Source: Flavobacteriaceae bacterium (GTDB lineage Bacteria > Bacteroidota > Bacteroidia > Flavobacteriales > Flavobacteriaceae). From it: a stretch of DNA of 9,378 bases. Shown here in pieces: positions 1-6,313 of the stretch (positions are counted from its first letter, which is position 1; every line of letters begins with the position of its first letter). Below the pieces are notes generated by a model that worked only from the letters and a program-made list of their open reading frames with translations, searched no databases and was not told the DNA's origin. The stretch lies in assembly GCA_030633285.1 (NCBI GenBank), contig DAOVTC010000027.1, positions 1 through 9,378 on the forward strand, read 5' to 3'. The translations under genes and the position numbers were made by a program.

Positions 1-425
1 GGCATACATTCCTCTTCGGTTGCACCTGGATAAACAGTAGATTCGTAAACTACAATATCTCCTTTTTTTAATATTTTCCCAACAGACTCACTCGCTTTAT
101 AAAGTGGTGTTAAATCTGGACGATTATTTTTATCTACCGGCGTAGGAACCGTAACCACATAGAAGTTAACACTAGAAATTTCATCAAGATTATCTGTAAT
201 CCATAATCCCTTATCAGCATTTTGAAGTACTTTTAATGAAGAAACATTTACTTCTTTTAATTCCTCTGAAGAAGTTTCTAAAGTATGATCTTTATTATTT
301 TTTAATTCCTCAACACGAGTTTTATTAATATCAAAACCAACAACTTGAAATTTCTTTGCAAATTCTACTGCTAATGGTAAACCTACATATCCTAAGCCAA
401 TAATTGCAATTTTTGTATTTTTCAT
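1..425 (-). CDS. Nucleotide-sugar dehydrogenase (UDP-glucose/GDP-mannose dehydrogenase family, TviB/WbpA-like), C-terminus outside window
   Basis: Oxidises C6 of a nucleotide sugar (family substrates include UDP-GlcNAc, UDP-GalNAc and UDP-glucose) to the uronic acid with two NAD+, in the cytoplasm, to supply a precursor for surface polysaccharide. Only the N-terminal 141 codons are here, about a third of the usual length of roughly 425. The NAD-binding Rossmann fold is clear: GLGYVG at residues 10-15, acidic D32 at the end of the second strand (VVGFDIN), VTVPTP at 91-96, and ESTVYPG at 128-134. The pattern most resembles the TviB/VipA/WbpO group of UDP-HexNAc dehydrogenases, but the catalytic Cys and substrate loop lie outside the window, so the substrate is inferred. 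ATG at 425-423 gives the family's normal N-terminus (MKNTKIAIIGLGYVG). It lies 25 nt after the sugar transferase stop, as fourth gene of the polysaccharide operon. Confidence 0.9.
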   Translation of the reverse strand, partial: MKNTKIAIIGLGYVGLPLAVEFAKKFQVVGFDINKTRVEELKNNKDHTLETSSEELKEVNVSSLKVLQNADKGLWITDNLDEISSVNFYVVTVPTPVDKNNRPDLTPLYKASESVGKILKKGDIVVYESTVYPGATEEECM

Positions 426-450
426 TTATCTTTTTTTAAGGGGTACAAAT

Positions 451-1056
451 TTAATTAAAAATTGTTTTTAAAATATACCTTATATCATACAATAACGTCC
501 AATTTTCAATATATTGTCTATTAATTTTTACTTTTTCAACCCATATAATTTCATCATTATATTTTTTTGGATCACTTTGATTTACCAACAGTTGCTCTTC
601 ATTTTTAAACTTCAATGTTGCAGGTCCTGTAATACCAGGTTTAACACTTAAAACAATTTTATCATCACCTTTAAGAATATCTGCATAACCCGCAACATCA
701 GGTCGTGGACCGACAAAACTCATATCTCCTATCAATACATTGAATAATTGTGGTAATTCATCTAATTTAAATAAGCGTAAAAATTTTCCAAAAGGGGTTA
801 TTCGTTTATCGTCTAATAAAGTTATAGGTGACTCGTCATCATTACCTATCATAGTACGAATTTTATACATGGTAAATAATCTAGCATGCTTACCAATACG
901 ATGTTGAGAAAATAATCCGATTTTTTTTGTTGAAATTGAAGATATTATAATTAAAATTATAATTGGTATTACCAAAAATAAGATTCCAATAACAGAAAAA
1001 AAGAGATCAAATACTCTTTTGACAAATTGTTGCCTTGTATTTAAACCTCTTTGCAT
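451..1056 (-). CDS. Minimal polyprenyl-phosphate sugar-1-phosphate transferase (bacterial sugar transferase family, PglC/WcaJ catalytic-domain type)
   Basis: Membrane enzyme that moves a sugar-1-phosphate from a UDP-sugar to undecaprenyl phosphate, starting assembly of the polysaccharide repeat unit. At 201 residues it is the short, single-domain form (as PglC) without the four-helix extension of WcaJ or WbaP. Visible in order: amphipathic start and KRVFDLFFS at 13-21, one hydrophobic re-entrant helix about 16-39, the basic QHRIGKHARLFTMYKIRTM at 51-69, the catalytic Asp-Glu pair D99-E100 within LDELPQLFN, DMSFVGPRPD at 111-120, and KPGITGPATLKF at 139-150. These are the hallmark blocks of the family (Pfam Bac_transf), and both catalytic acids are present. 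The sugar cannot be read from sequence. The ATG at 1056 is 26 nt after the wzc stop, so it is probably in the same operon. Confidence 0.93.
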   Translation of the reverse strand: MQRGLNTRQQFVKRVFDLFFSVIGILFLVIPIIILIIISSISTKKIGLFSQHRIGKHARLFTMYKIRTMIGNDDESPITLLDDKRITPFGKFLRLFKLDELPQLFNVLIGDMSFVGPRPDVAGYADILKGDDKIVLSVKPGITGPATLKFKNEEQLLVNQSDPKKYNDEIIWVEKVKINRQYIENWTLLYDIRYILKTIFN

Positions 1057-1062
1057 TTTTAT

Positions 1063-1079
1063 AAATCAAAATTTGATTT
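1063..1079. repeat. 17-bp perfect palindrome between wzc and the sugar transferase gene
   Basis: Arms AAATCAAA (1063-1070) and TTTGATTT (1072-1079) around a single central base fill most of the 26-nt gap between two operon genes. It could be a binding site for a dimeric regulator or a weak RNA hairpin. All but one base pair in each arm are A-T, so chance is a real alternative. No T-tract follows in either direction, so it is not a standard terminator. Confidence 0.4.
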
Positions 1080-1082
1080 GTT

Positions 1083-3536
1083 TTATGTAAATATCTTTTT
1101 CAATTTACTCAAAAAAGATTGTTTTTCATTAGAATGGTATCCACTTCCATATTTTCCGTAACCGTAACCGTAACCATAGCCGTAACCGTAGCCTCTTCCA
1201 TAAGAATTTTTAACCACAAAATCATTAAGTACATAGGATATGTTTTTAACTTCTCCATTTACATATTTATCATCAATCATTTTAGGCATTCCTTTTTCAG
1301 AATAATTATGACGGATTAAATAAATGATAGCATCACTAAATTTAAATAACTCTAAGGCATCTGCCACCAATCCAACAGGAGGAGAATCAACTATTATATA
1401 CTCATATTTTTCTTTTAATATTTTAAACAATTCATCCGTAGTATCATTTAAAATAATTTCAGATGGGTTTGGAGGTACAGTACCAGAAGTAATTACATCT
1501 AAATTTTCAATTTCAGATTTTCTTATTACCTCTTCTAAAGATTTCTCACCAATTAAATAATTAACTATTCCAAAATTATTATCAAACCCAAAATCTTCAT
1601 GCATTTTTGGTTTACGTAAATCAAATCCGACTAAAACTGTTTTTTTACCACTTAAAGCAAAAACAGTAGCCATATTAATAGCTGTCATGGTTTTACCTTC
1701 TTTACTAACTGAAGAGGTTATTACAATTGTTTTAGATTTACTATCACGTTTAAACATGAATTGAATGTTAGATCGTAAAGCTCTAAACGACTCAGCAATT
1801 GTAGAATTTGGTTTTTGAAAAACTGCCAAACGATTTTCTTGATTATTTCTTCCTAAAACTCCCAAAACCGGAATTTTATATATTCTTTCAATTTCTTCAA
1901 CAGAGCTAACTTTATTATCTAAAATTTCTTTAGTTACAATAAATAACAATGGTAAAACAGTTCCCAACATCAACGCAACTAAATAATTAAATGAGCCTTT
2001 TGGATATATTGGAACTTGCCCAATGTCTTTTGCTTTATCCAAAATCTTAATATCAGAAACGTTTGCTGCAATAGCAGTACCAGCTTCATAACTTTTTTGT
2101 TTTAAATAATTATAATTCGCCTCAGTAATATTATATTTACGTTGAAAATTTAATAATTTTTGTTCTTTTGGGGATAAGGTTCTTAGTTTTGAATTATTCT
2201 TTGCAATTTGTTTATTTACACTATTTAAACTATTTTTAGTAGTAATTTTTATCGATGAGATATGCTCTAATAAAACCTGTCTTTCTAACTCTATCTCTTC
2301 AACTATCTTTTTTAATGGTGGATATGATGTTTTAACAGTCAATTCAAGAGTCTCTTTTGCTTTAGAGAGTGAAATTAAAGTTCCTACACTTTTTGTAATG
2401 TTTGGATCTTCAATATTAACCAATGCTGGAGCAGGAATACTCTCATCATAATTGTCTCTAGATCTAATATAAGATTCAAGATTGCTATAATAATCCAACC
2501 TGTTTCTCATTTGCAAAGATTCTGCATCAAGCGAAGTTGCTTCTCCTAAAAGCATAGAACCTTCAGCTGAAAGGTCGTATATATCGTTTCGTTGTTTATA
2601 AGACCCTAAATCAGATTCAATATCTTTAAGATTTTTTGATTCAACTATGAACAAAGTATCAATATACTCTTTAGTTTTAATGGCATATTGAATTTTTTGT
2701 TTTCTTTGATCTTTGTCAAGTACTTCAATTGTAGCATTTATGTAATCTTGTATTCTTTTTTTATTTGGTCCTTTTAAACTTAACTCAATAAGTGATGTTC
2801 CTTTTTTCTTTGTTGCAACATCAATTTTACGAAATTTTCCTACAATTTTATTAAAGTTATTAAATCTTATAAAATAAGTTTGTCCTTTAAGATCACTCCC
2901 TAAACTATTCTTGTTAATTGTAAAATTTAAAAATTTTGTTTCAACAATTGATCCAATAGAAAATGTTTGTTCATATAATTCAGACTCTGGAATAAGTGGC
3001 TTGCTTTTATCTAATGAATAGTTAATCAAATTGTACTTATCTTCTTCAAATTCAATAGAAATTATAAACTTATCATTTTCAATAAAATCTAACTGAATTA
3101 GAGTACCTTGTAATTGGTAAAAAGAAGAGTCTAAATCAATAGTAAAAGGATTTCTTCCATAAATATCTTCTTTGCGATATCTTCCTTCCTTCAAATAATC
3201 AATATAATATTTTAAATTATTTACAACTTTTTCATTATGAGTTCTTGATTTTAAAATGGTAATAATCGTTTCAACCTGATCACTAGGTCCTCCCCAGTTA
3301 AAAGCAATATTTGTACTGCTAGCAAATAATGGATTTTGTTCATCTTTAACAGTGATCAAACTTTTTAGTTCATATATTCTTTGCGTTCGTCTATTAAGAA
3401 TATTTGCAATAATTAACCCAATTAATATAACAACCACAAAGAGTTTCCAATGATCAATAATTTTGAAAAAATACTCTTTTATATCAAAGTTATTCAATTC
3501 GGCAATATCAAATTTTTGATTTTGTAATGGCTTCAT
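1083..3536 (-). CDS. wzc: Polysaccharide co-polymerase fused to BY-type tyrosine autokinase (Wzc)
   Basis: Inner-membrane protein that controls chain length and couples polymerisation to export, with a C-terminal cytoplasmic kinase that autophosphorylates a tyrosine tail. From the ATG at 3536-3534 it has 817 residues; a TTG one codon upstream is less likely. Layout: Wzz-type N-terminal helix about 31-47; long periplasmic region with coiled-coil segments about 260-460; a QRKYNITEANYNYLKQKSYEA segment about 465-484; second membrane helix about 517-536; oligomerisation motif EX2RX2R (E582, R585, R588); Walker A SVSKEGKT with K615; Walker A' VLVGFDLRKP with D639; Walker B YIIVDSPP with D717. The tail holds nine tyrosines in residues 779-800, mostly as Gly-Tyr repeats. 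A Lys (612) stands where many homologues have Gly in the P-loop. wza lies 9 nt upstream. No cognate Wzb phosphatase gene is in the window. Confidence 0.95.
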   Translation of the reverse strand: MKPLQNQKFDIAELNNFDIKEYFFKIIDHWKLFVVVILIGLIIANILNRRTQRIYELKSLITVKDEQNPLFASSTNIAFNWGGPSDQVETIITILKSRTHNEKVVNNLKYYIDYLKEGRYRKEDIYGRNPFTIDLDSSFYQLQGTLIQLDFIENDKFIISIEFEEDKYNLINYSLDKSKPLIPESELYEQTFSIGSIVETKFLNFTINKNSLGSDLKGQTYFIRFNNFNKIVGKFRKIDVATKKKGTSLIELSLKGPNKKRIQDYINATIEVLDKDQRKQKIQYAIKTKEYIDTLFIVESKNLKDIESDLGSYKQRNDIYDLSAEGSMLLGEATSLDAESLQMRNRLDYYSNLESYIRSRDNYDESIPAPALVNIEDPNITKSVGTLISLSKAKETLELTVKTSYPPLKKIVEEIELERQVLLEHISSIKITTKNSLNSVNKQIAKNNSKLRTLSPKEQKLLNFQRKYNITEANYNYLKQKSYEAGTAIAANVSDIKILDKAKDIGQVPIYPKGSFNYLVALMLGTVLPLLFIVTKEILDNKVSSVEEIERIYKIPVLGVLGRNNQENRLAVFQKPNSTIAESFRALRSNIQFMFKRDSKSKTIVITSSVSKEGKTMTAINMATVFALSGKKTVLVGFDLRKPKMHEDFGFDNNFGIVNYLIGEKSLEEVIRKSEIENLDVITSGTVPPNPSEIILNDTTDELFKILKEKYEYIIVDSPPVGLVADALELFKFSDAIIYLIRHNYSEKGMPKMIDDKYVNGEVKNISYVLNDFVVKNSYGRGYGYGYGYGYGYGKYGSGYHSNEKQSFLSKLKKIFT
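1156..1191. repeat. Six-unit hexanucleotide tandem repeat encoding the Gly-Tyr tail of Wzc
   Basis: Six consecutive 6-bp units on the plus strand read CCGTAA, CCGTAA, CCGTAA, CCATAG, CCGTAA, CCGTAG. On the coding strand they give alternating Gly and Tyr codons in the C-terminal kinase tail. The unit length is two codons, so gain or loss of a unit would change the tyrosine count without shifting the frame. Two units carry substitutions, which would slow slippage. Confidence 0.85.
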
Positions 3537-3545
3537 CAAAATAAA

Positions 3546-4331
3546 TTATAGAGTATTTATTAATAAAATAGTTGTTGTAATTAAAGATAATACAGTAATT
3601 ATTGTAGTTATTGATTGCATACCTGTTGTACCGGTACCCCATGATTTTTGTTTCAAAGGTTCTACATAAATAATATCATTAGATTGTACAAAAAAATTAT
3701 CTGAATCAAAACTTGCAACATCGAGCATATTTATTTCAAATCTCTTTGTTCCATCAATATTTTTTCTAAAAATTGTAACATTTTTTCTATTTCCTGTAAG
3801 TGTAATATCTCCAGCTTCTGCAAGTGCTTCAACTATATTTACCTGATTTAAATACAAAACCTTTGAACCAGTACTCCCTACTTCACCCAAAACGGTAAAT
3901 CTAATCCCAGCTAATTTCACTGTTACAAAAACATCATTTGGATTCTTAAAATAAGTTTCAAATTCTTTTTCTATTTTTTTTCTAACTTCTTTTGTTGTAT
4001 ATCCTAAAACATTAATTTCTCCTATAAATGGCAGTCGAATATTACCATGTCTACCTATTGAATAGCCTGTAAAATATAATTTTTCACCAGAGAAATTAAC
4101 GTTTGAATTTGCACTTGTAACAGTATTTTGAAACAATGCAACTAATTTTTCATCAACAGATTTTATTTGTATATCTACTATATCATTCACTTGCAATTTA
4201 TATGGTTCATTTTGCAGCTTCTGTAATTTTTGATTTTCAGAAGCTTCACCTTGAAAATATACCAAATCTTTTTTAGGAATACATGAAGAGTATATCAATG
4301 GTATTATAAGCAGTAGTAAAAATTTACGCAT
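3546..4331 (-). CDS. wza: Outer-membrane polysaccharide export lipoprotein (Wza/OPX family)
   Basis: Forms the periplasmic and outer-membrane export channel for capsule or exopolysaccharide and works with the Wzc encoded next. The 261-residue protein starts with a lipoprotein signal, with charged MRK, a hydrophobic stretch, and lipobox YSSC giving Cys17 as the lipidation site. The polysaccharide export domain follows (LQVNDIVDIQIKS about 46-58, then GNIRLPFIGEINVLGYT about 96-112 and the VFVTVKL strand at 134-140). One SLBB domain spans about 144-225 (FTVLGEVGSTGSKVLYL, then EALAEAGDIT). A hydrophobic segment at about 238-260 ends the protein, common in the shorter Bacteroidota homologues, in place of the C-terminal amphipathic helix of E. 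coli Wza. ATG at 4331 follows a close promoter match and heads the minus-strand operon. Confidence 0.94.
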   Translation of the reverse strand: MRKFLLLLIIPLIYSSCIPKKDLVYFQGEASENQKLQKLQNEPYKLQVNDIVDIQIKSVDEKLVALFQNTVTSANSNVNFSGEKLYFTGYSIGRHGNIRLPFIGEINVLGYTTKEVRKKIEKEFETYFKNPNDVFVTVKLAGIRFTVLGEVGSTGSKVLYLNQVNIVEALAEAGDITLTGNRKNVTIFRKNIDGTKRFEINMLDVASFDSDNFFVQSNDIIYVEPLKQKSWGTGTTGMQSITTIITVLSLITTTILLINTL

Positions 4332-4353
4332 TTTTATTTTTTTTCTTAATCAG

Positions 4354-4383
4354 CAAATATAATTTTTAAATTGTTTACAACAA
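4354..4383 (-). promoter_or_regulatory. Bacteroidota-type promoter for the wza-wzc operon
   Basis: Read on the minus strand, TTG (4383-4381) is followed by exactly 19 nt and then TATATTTG (4361-4354), a full match to the -7 consensus TAnnTTTG with accepted spacing. Transcription would begin near 4347, giving a leader of about 15 nt before the wza ATG. The leader is A-rich with no Shine-Dalgarno sequence, as is usual in this phylum. Confidence 0.7.
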
Positions 4384-4403
4384 TAAAATTCTACCTATTT
4401 TCG
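4371..4403 (+). promoter_or_regulatory. Weak candidate promoter for the methyltransferase gene
   Basis: TATTTTCG (4396-4403) differs from the TAnnTTTG -7 consensus at one position. A TTG at 4371-4373 lies 22 nt upstream, slightly more than the usual 19-21. Predicted transcription starts near 4410, about 10 nt before the TTG start codon. It would overlap the divergent wza promoter. The match is imperfect on both counts. Confidence 0.3.
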
Positions 4404-4420
4404 TAAATAAAATTTAAGTC

Positions 4421-5203
4421 TTGTATCATTATTTAATATCTTATATAAATTTTCTGATTAATTCAACAAATCAACATGGTATTCATTCTCCTTTTGTATA
4501 TGATTTCACTACCAAATGTTTGTATAAAAAAAACAAAAATAATAAGAAGATAATTAAAATATTAAACGAATATAGAAACTCATTATTATCAAACAAAAAT
4601 ATAATTTATGTGACCGATTTTGGTGCTGGATCAAGAGTATTTAAAAGTAATAAACGACCAATTTCTGCAATAGCAAAAAATGCAGGTATTTCAAAAAAAA
4701 GAGGCTATTTATTATTTAATATTGTTCAATATTTTAAACCAAAACAAATACTTGAAATTGGAACCTCTTTAGGAATTGCAACAACGAGTTTGTCATTAGG
4801 AAATCCAAATGCAAGAATCATCACTTTAGAAGGTTGTCCAGAAACTGTAAAAATTACAAAAAATCAATTTAATAAATTCAAGCTTGATAATATTAAAATT
4901 CGAGTAGGTGAATTTAAAAATACTTTATCTCAAATAGTAAATAAAAATAAATTTGATTTAATTTATTTTGATGGTAACCATCAAAAAGAAGCAACTATTA
5001 ATTATTTTAGACAATGTTTAACAACCATACACGAAGAAACTATATTTATTTTTGATGATATTCATTGGAACAAAGAAATGGAACAAGCATGGGACTACAT
5101 AAAAAATCATGAAAAAGTAACTGTTAGTATTGATACATTTCAATGGGGAATAGTTTTTTTTAGGAAAGAACAACCTAAGGAGCATTTTATAATCAGAATT
5201 TAA
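4421..5203 (+). CDS. Class I SAM-dependent methyltransferase, TTG start
   Basis: Predicted cytoplasmic Rossmann-fold methyltransferase of 260 residues; substrate unknown. SAM-binding motif I is ILEIGTSLGIATTSL (110-124), with an acidic residue at the end of the second strand (TLEG, E137), FDLIYFDGNH at 178-187, and FIFDDIHWNKEM at 209-220; the last two resemble acidic motifs of O-methyltransferase-like enzymes (Methyltransf_24 type). The N-terminal block QHGIHSPFVYD (18-28) is typical of Bacteroidota homologues. The only methionine after the start is residue 220, too late to be the start, and a TAA lies two codons upstream of the TTG at 4421. TTG is therefore the best start, and it places the conserved N-terminal block at its normal distance. 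It is divergent from wza and 60 nt ahead of the adenosyltransferase. A role in polysaccharide modification is possible but unsupported, since it is on the other strand. Confidence 0.86.
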   Translation: MYHYLISYINFLINSTNQHGIHSPFVYDFTTKCLYKKNKNNKKIIKILNEYRNSLLSNKNIIYVTDFGAGSRVFKSNKRPISAIAKNAGISKKRGYLLFNIVQYFKPKQILEIGTSLGIATTSLSLGNPNARIITLEGCPETVKITKNQFNKFKLDNIKIRVGEFKNTLSQIVNKNKFDLIYFDGNHQKEATINYFRQCLTTIHEETIFIFDDIHWNKEMEQAWDYIKNHEKVTVSIDTFQWGIVFFRKEQPKEHFIIRI

Positions 5204-5224
5204 TAAGTAAAAATTTTAACTGTA

Positions 5225-5259
5225 ACTTTTGCCTTTATCCTTTTTACTTTTTACTTTTG
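5225..5259. repeat. Five-unit degenerate heptamer array upstream of the adenosyltransferase
   Basis: The spacer divides without gaps into ACTTTTG, CCTTTAT, CCTTTTT, ACTTTTT, ACTTTTG: five 7-bp units on the pattern (A/C)CTTT(A/T)(T/G). The array stops 4 nt before the ATG. The first and last units carry the TTTG elements of the predicted promoter. Confidence 0.65.
5228..5259 (+). promoter_or_regulatory. Consensus Bacteroidota promoter, probably giving a leaderless mRNA
   Basis: TTTG (5228-5231), 20 nt, then TACTTTTG (5252-5259): both boxes match the -33/-7 consensus with ideal spacing. The -7 box ends only 4 nt before the adenosyltransferase ATG, so transcription is expected at or very near the A of the start codon. 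The low-complexity heptamer context raises the chance of a coincidental match, and read-through from the methyltransferase gene is also possible. Confidence 0.55.
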
Positions 5260-5263
5260 ATCT

Positions 5264-5836
5264 ATGAAAATTTATACTAAAACAGGCGATAAAGGAGAAA
5301 CTTCACTATTTGGAGGAACTCGTGTAAAAAAATATAATTTACGAATTAAAGCGTACGGAACAGTTGACGAACTCAATTCTTATATTGGTTTAATTAGAGA
5401 TCAAAAATTAGATCAAACAACTTTTGATACATTAATTAAAATTCAAAATGAACTTTTCACAATTGGTTCCATGTTGGCAACTCCGCCAAACAAAGAAAAA
5501 TTGAAAAGTGGAAAAAACCGATTAGATATTCAGAAAATTAGTGAAAAAGATATACTTTTTTTAGAAAAAGAAATTGACAATATGAATGCTTTACTGAAAC
5601 CTATGACAAATTTTGTTTTACCTGGAGGCCATACAACAGTGTCATTCTGTCATATTGCAAGATGTATTTGTAGAAAAGCAGAAAGAATCACAGTTGAACT
5701 AAATGAAAACGAAAGAGTTAACAACTGTATTTTGATTTATTTAAATCGCTTATCAGATTATTTATTTGTACTGGCACGAAAGTTGACAATTGATAATAAA
5801 GCAACCGAAATCCCATGGATTACAAAGAAAAAATAA
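5264..5836 (+). CDS. PduO-type cob(I)alamin / cob(I)yrinic acid a,c-diamide adenosyltransferase
   Basis: Transfers the 5'-deoxyadenosyl group of ATP to the cobalt of cob(I)alamin or a corrinoid precursor, making the adenosylcobalamin cofactor in the cytoplasm; family members are trimers of helical bundles. The 190 residues match the family length. Visible: ATP-binding N-terminus TKTGDKGETSLFGG (5-18), YGTVDELNSYIG (31-42), FVLPGG (117-122), HIARCICRKAER (130-141) with the conserved Arg residues, and YLNRLSDYLFVLAR (159-172). A Cys (129) sits before the HxAR motif where many homologues have Leu. The ATG at 5264 gives the canonical MKIYTKTGDKG start. No other cobalamin gene is nearby, so it may serve salvage for adenosylcobalamin enzymes encoded elsewhere. 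It may be co-transcribed with the methyltransferase or use the promoter at its own start. Confidence 0.95.
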   Translation: MKIYTKTGDKGETSLFGGTRVKKYNLRIKAYGTVDELNSYIGLIRDQKLDQTTFDTLIKIQNELFTIGSMLATPPNKEKLKSGKNRLDIQKISEKDILFLEKEIDNMNALLKPMTNFVLPGGHTTVSFCHIARCICRKAERITVELNENERVNNCILIYLNRLSDYLFVLARKLTIDNKATEIPWITKKK

Positions 5837-5917
5837 TTAATAATTTTCTATTTTTAATCAGGATTAAAGGTGATAAAACACGTTCTTAAAATTATTAAAA
5901 AATAATACATAAAAAGC

Positions 5918-5947
5918 TTGCTTTTTTGAACAAAAAAATTACTTTTG
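5918..5947 (+). promoter_or_regulatory. Bacteroidota-type promoter for the DUF2795 gene
   Basis: TTG (5918-5920), 19 nt, then TACTTTTG (5940-5947), a full -7 match with accepted spacing. Predicted transcription start is near 5953, leaving about 22 nt of AT-rich leader before the ATG at 5975. The rest of the 138-bp spacer (5837-5974) shows nothing else convincing. Confidence 0.65.
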
Positions 5948-5974
5948 CATTTTAAACAAAATTAGTTTTCAATT

Positions 5975-6196
5975 ATGTATTGGACATTAGAATTAGCATC
6001 CTATTTAAGTGATGCACCTTGGCCGGCAACAAAAGACGAGCTCATAGATTATGCAATAAGAACAGGAGCTCCCTTAGAAGTTGTTGAAAATTTACAAGCC
6101 CTAGAAGATGAAGGCGAAAGTTATGAAATTATTCAAGAAATTTGGCCAGATTATCCTACAGATGAGGATTTCCTCTGGAACGAAGATGAATATTAA
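5975..6196 (+). CDS. Small acidic DUF2795-type protein, function unknown
   Basis: A 73-residue cytoplasmic protein resembling the DUF2795 family found widely in Bacteroidota; no biochemical function is known to me. It has no signal peptide or membrane helix. Twenty of 73 residues are Asp or Glu against one Lys and one Arg, so it is strongly negative; the acid runs cluster at 44-55 and 59-72. The N-terminal part, including WPATKDELIDYAIRTGAPLEVVENLQAL (16-43), looks like a compact helical domain with the conserved PWPATKDEL and GAP turns, followed by an acidic tail with WPDYPTDEDF. It has its own promoter match and is followed 4 nt after its stop by a terminator, so it appears monocistronic. 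It lies just upstream of secA on the same strand. Confidence 0.88.
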   Translation: MYWTLELASYLSDAPWPATKDELIDYAIRTGAPLEVVENLQALEDEGESYEIIQEIWPDYPTDEDFLWNEDEY

Positions 6197-6200
6197 AATT

Positions 6201-6226
6201 AAAAGTCTCCAGCGAGGCTTTTTTTT
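6201..6226 (+). terminator. Rho-independent terminator after the DUF2795 gene
   Basis: A 9-bp stem pairs AAAAGTCTC (6201-6209) with GAGGCTTTT (6214-6222), with one G-U pair, around the tetraloop CAGC. The T-run continues to 6226. It lies 4 nt after the stop codon and separates the small gene from secA. Confidence 0.88.
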
Positions 6227-6250
6227 ATACTCTTCATCAAATTTATTGCC

Positions 6251-6258
6251 TAATTTTG
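6251..6258 (+). promoter_or_regulatory. Possible -7 box of a secA promoter
   Basis: TAATTTTG matches the TAnnTTTG consensus and lies between the upstream terminator and secA, where a promoter is needed. No TTG occurs at the expected -33 distance (about 6228-6232), so only half the promoter is supported. Transcription would start near 6264, leaving about 50 nt of leader. Confidence 0.4.
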
Positions 6259-6313
6259 CTATTGATAACATATAATCTCTCAATTTAATTATTGGGAATA
6301 ATATTTAAAAGAT

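Noticed and set aside
1119..1560. Two plus-strand open frames of 66 and 78 codons
   Set aside because: They lie antisense to the kinase domain of wzc. The first is a reading of the Gly-Tyr repeat on the wrong strand; neither has a recognisable domain or promoter.
3537..3539. TTG as alternative start of wzc, one codon upstream of the ATG
   Set aside because: The ATG follows directly and is the stronger start; using TTG adds only one residue.
5853..5868. Short inverted repeat TTTAATC-AG-GATTAAA after the adenosyltransferase gene
   Set aside because: The loop is only 2-4 nt, no T-tract follows, and it is AT-rich, so neither terminator nor operator can be supported.
6101..6283. Minus-strand 60-codon open frame
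   Set aside because: It overlaps the DUF2795 gene and its terminator on the opposite strand and gives a low-complexity hydrophobic peptide with no family resemblance.
6288..6302. Small hairpin ATTATT-GGG-AATAAT just upstream of the secA start
   Set aside because: All six pairs are A-T, giving little stability; it is expected by chance in a leader this AT-rich. No SecM-like leader peptide was found.
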